Source of the DNA: Xanthobacteraceae bacterium
GTDB taxonomy: Bacteria > Pseudomonadota > Alphaproteobacteria > Rhizobiales > Xanthobacteraceae
Direction: 5' to 3'
DNA length: 7,391 nucleotides
NCBI GenBank assembly: GCA_025929595.1
Contig: JAICQA010000131.1
Coordinates: 1-7,391 of the forward strand
This document shows, piece after piece, positions 6,496 through 7,391 of this stretch. Every line of letters begins with the position of its first letter. Positions within the stretch are counted from its first letter, which is position 1. The notes below the pieces were generated by a model, which made no database searches, was not told the DNA's origin, and was given only the letters and a program-made list of their open reading frames with translations. A program made the translations under genes and the position numbers.

Positions 6496-7074
6496 GCAGT
6501 CGATTGTCTGGCCGCCCGTCACACGCTCGATGCAGTTCGTGAGCCGCGGCCGCAGATAGAGCTTGTCCTTCAGATCGATGGCGCCCGACAAGACGTAACC
6601 GATGGTCGGCGTGTACGTGTACTCCGCCTCCGCCCACAAGAGCGAAGTTTTCGGGAAGGCGTTGAGTCCGTTCGGCAGCGTCACCGACGAACCGGCAGTG
6701 CGCGCCGTCGCGCCGTTATGACCCGCGCTCCATACCACCGAAGCGTTGTTGTTCGCGTCGATGTAAACGCTGCTGATGACCATCTTGAGAGTGCCGGGCG
6801 GGTAGGGAGCCAGTACCGTCGTTGTCGCTGCAAAGACCGCCGTCAGGTCGGCGTCGGTGACGCTTACGTCCTGCGACACGAGGTCGGCGATGGTGCGCGT
6901 TGCGATCGTCACCTTGCGCTTGATCGTGATGCCCTGCGTGATCTCGGAACCGCCGATGAAGAGCGTGATCATGATCGGCAGGATGAGCGCGAACTCCACT
7001 GCCGACACGCCGTGACGCTCGCGCATCAGGCGGCGAAGCGCGGTCAGCAATCCCTCTCGGCGCAGGCGCGTCAT
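6487..7074 (-). CDS. TadE/TadG-like pseudopilin or pilus assembly protein
   Basis: A 195-residue protein of the TadE-like type, which forms minor pseudopilins or assembly factors of Tad (Flp) pili. After a basic N-terminal stretch (MTRLRREGLLTALRRLMRER) comes the family hallmark GVSAVEFALILPIMITLFIGG (about 22-42), a single hydrophobic helix with a Glu in the AVEFALILP motif. The following EITQGITIKRKVTIATRTIADL (44-65) is also typical. The rest is a variable, Thr/Ala-rich extracytoplasmic region with WAEAEYTYTP, ending in two cysteines (C181, C193) that could form a disulfide. The ATG at 7074 has GAGG five bases upstream, overlapping the stop codon of the gene before it; with a gap of only 7 bp, the two are almost certainly one operon and may be translationally coupled. 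The rest of a tad locus is not in view, and the choice between TadE and TadG is not secure. Confidence 0.82.
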   Translation of the reverse strand: MTRLRREGLLTALRRLMRERHGVSAVEFALILPIMITLFIGGSEITQGITIKRKVTIATRTIADLVSQDVSVTDADLTAVFAATTTVLAPYPPGTLKMVISSVYIDANNNASVVWSAGHNGATARTAGSSVTLPNGLNAFPKTSLLWAEAEYTYTPTIGYVLSGAIDLKDKLYLRPRLTNCIERVTGGQTIDCPA

Positions 7075-7081
7075 ATCCGCC

Positions 7082-7391
7082 TCAGTTGCTCTTGTAGGGC
7101 TCGTTGCGGAAGGCCGCGGTCGCCATCAAGAGCCGCTTTCCGTTCGCCAGCGTCGCCATATCGAAGCCGAAATCACGCACAAAAGTCGGCCACTCATAGG
7201 CGATGCGCACGACCACGATGTCGCCCTGCACGCCGGGTTGGAATACGAATCCTTCGACGTCCAGCGCATTGTCCTTGACCGGCTGCGGAATGCTGGCGGC
7301 GCTGAACGTGTCATATTTCTTCACGTCGATATGCACTGCGTCGCAGTCGAACAGGGAATAGAGTCGGCTGCAGACATCCACCTTGAAAGCC
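7082..7391 (-). CDS. TadE-like pseudopilin, C-terminal part, cut by the window edge
   Basis: About 103 codons in frame from the window edge to a TGA at 7082-7084. The visible part reads from FKVDVCSRLYSLFDC through VHIDVKKYDTFSAAS and VVVRIAYEWPTFVRDFGFDMATLANGKRLLMATAAFRNEPY. A Cys pair early in the C-terminal region (CSRLYSLFDC), an IDV-x-x-Y strand and an ending close to LMATAAFRNEP are what I recall from alphaproteobacterial TadE proteins. The N-terminal helix is off the right edge; the frame stays open through 7390, so the GTG at 7381 is an internal valine, not the start. It is the upstream partner of the other TadE-like gene, with a 7-bp gap. Two adjacent pseudopilin-type genes would be expected in a tad minor-pilin operon. 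Confidence 0.75.
   Translation of the reverse strand, partial: AFKVDVCSRLYSLFDCDAVHIDVKKYDTFSAASIPQPVKDNALDVEGFVFQPGVQGDIVVVRIAYEWPTFVRDFGFDMATLANGKRLLMATAAFRNEPYKSN

Noticed and set aside
7082..7381. GTG at 7381 as the true start of the right-hand TadE-like gene
   Set aside because: The frame stays open to the window edge and the protein lacks the essential N-terminal helix from this point, so the valine is internal.

Overview
The window is GC-rich chromosomal DNA (strong G/C third-position bias) from an alphaproteobacterium, most likely of the Hyphomicrobiales (Rhizobiales; Bradyrhizobium/Xanthobacteraceae-like). This rests on the protein families and their sequence style (an alphaproteobacterial type Pol I N-terminus, a TIGR02281-type retropepsin-like protease, a phosphomannomutase with a TASHNENGW active site, TadE-like pseudopilin genes) and on an intergenic palindrome built around GGCTTGACCCG. 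The species cannot be named from sequence alone.

Layout from left to right. On the minus strand lie the 5' end of polA (DNA polymerase I, cut by the left edge) and, upstream of it, a YcfT-like acyltransferase-3 membrane protein. A 140-bp divergent intergenic region with a perfect hairpin and a promoter-like sequence separates these from a plus-strand run: hrpB (DEAH-box helicase), a membrane-anchored retropepsin-like aspartic protease, and a phosphomannomutase/phosphoglucomutase. The protease and the mutase are separated by 183 bp holding a nested palindromic repeat. Converging on the mutase from the right are two minus-strand TadE-like genes, the second running off the right edge.

Functionally this is a mixed housekeeping and envelope neighbourhood: DNA repair/replication (polA), RNA helicase (hrpB), envelope modification (acyltransferase), periplasmic proteolysis (protease), sugar-phosphate supply for surface polysaccharides (mutase) and Tad-type pili or adhesion (TadE pair). 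No pathway links all of them. Likely transcription units are acyltransferase-polA and the TadE pair; hrpB-protease is possible.

No gene-free stretch exceeds 300 bases. I saw no tRNA, rRNA, CRISPR array, insertion sequence or phage gene, and no convincing unknown multi-gene system. The most unusual non-coding signal is the intergenic palindromic element at about 4827-4909.
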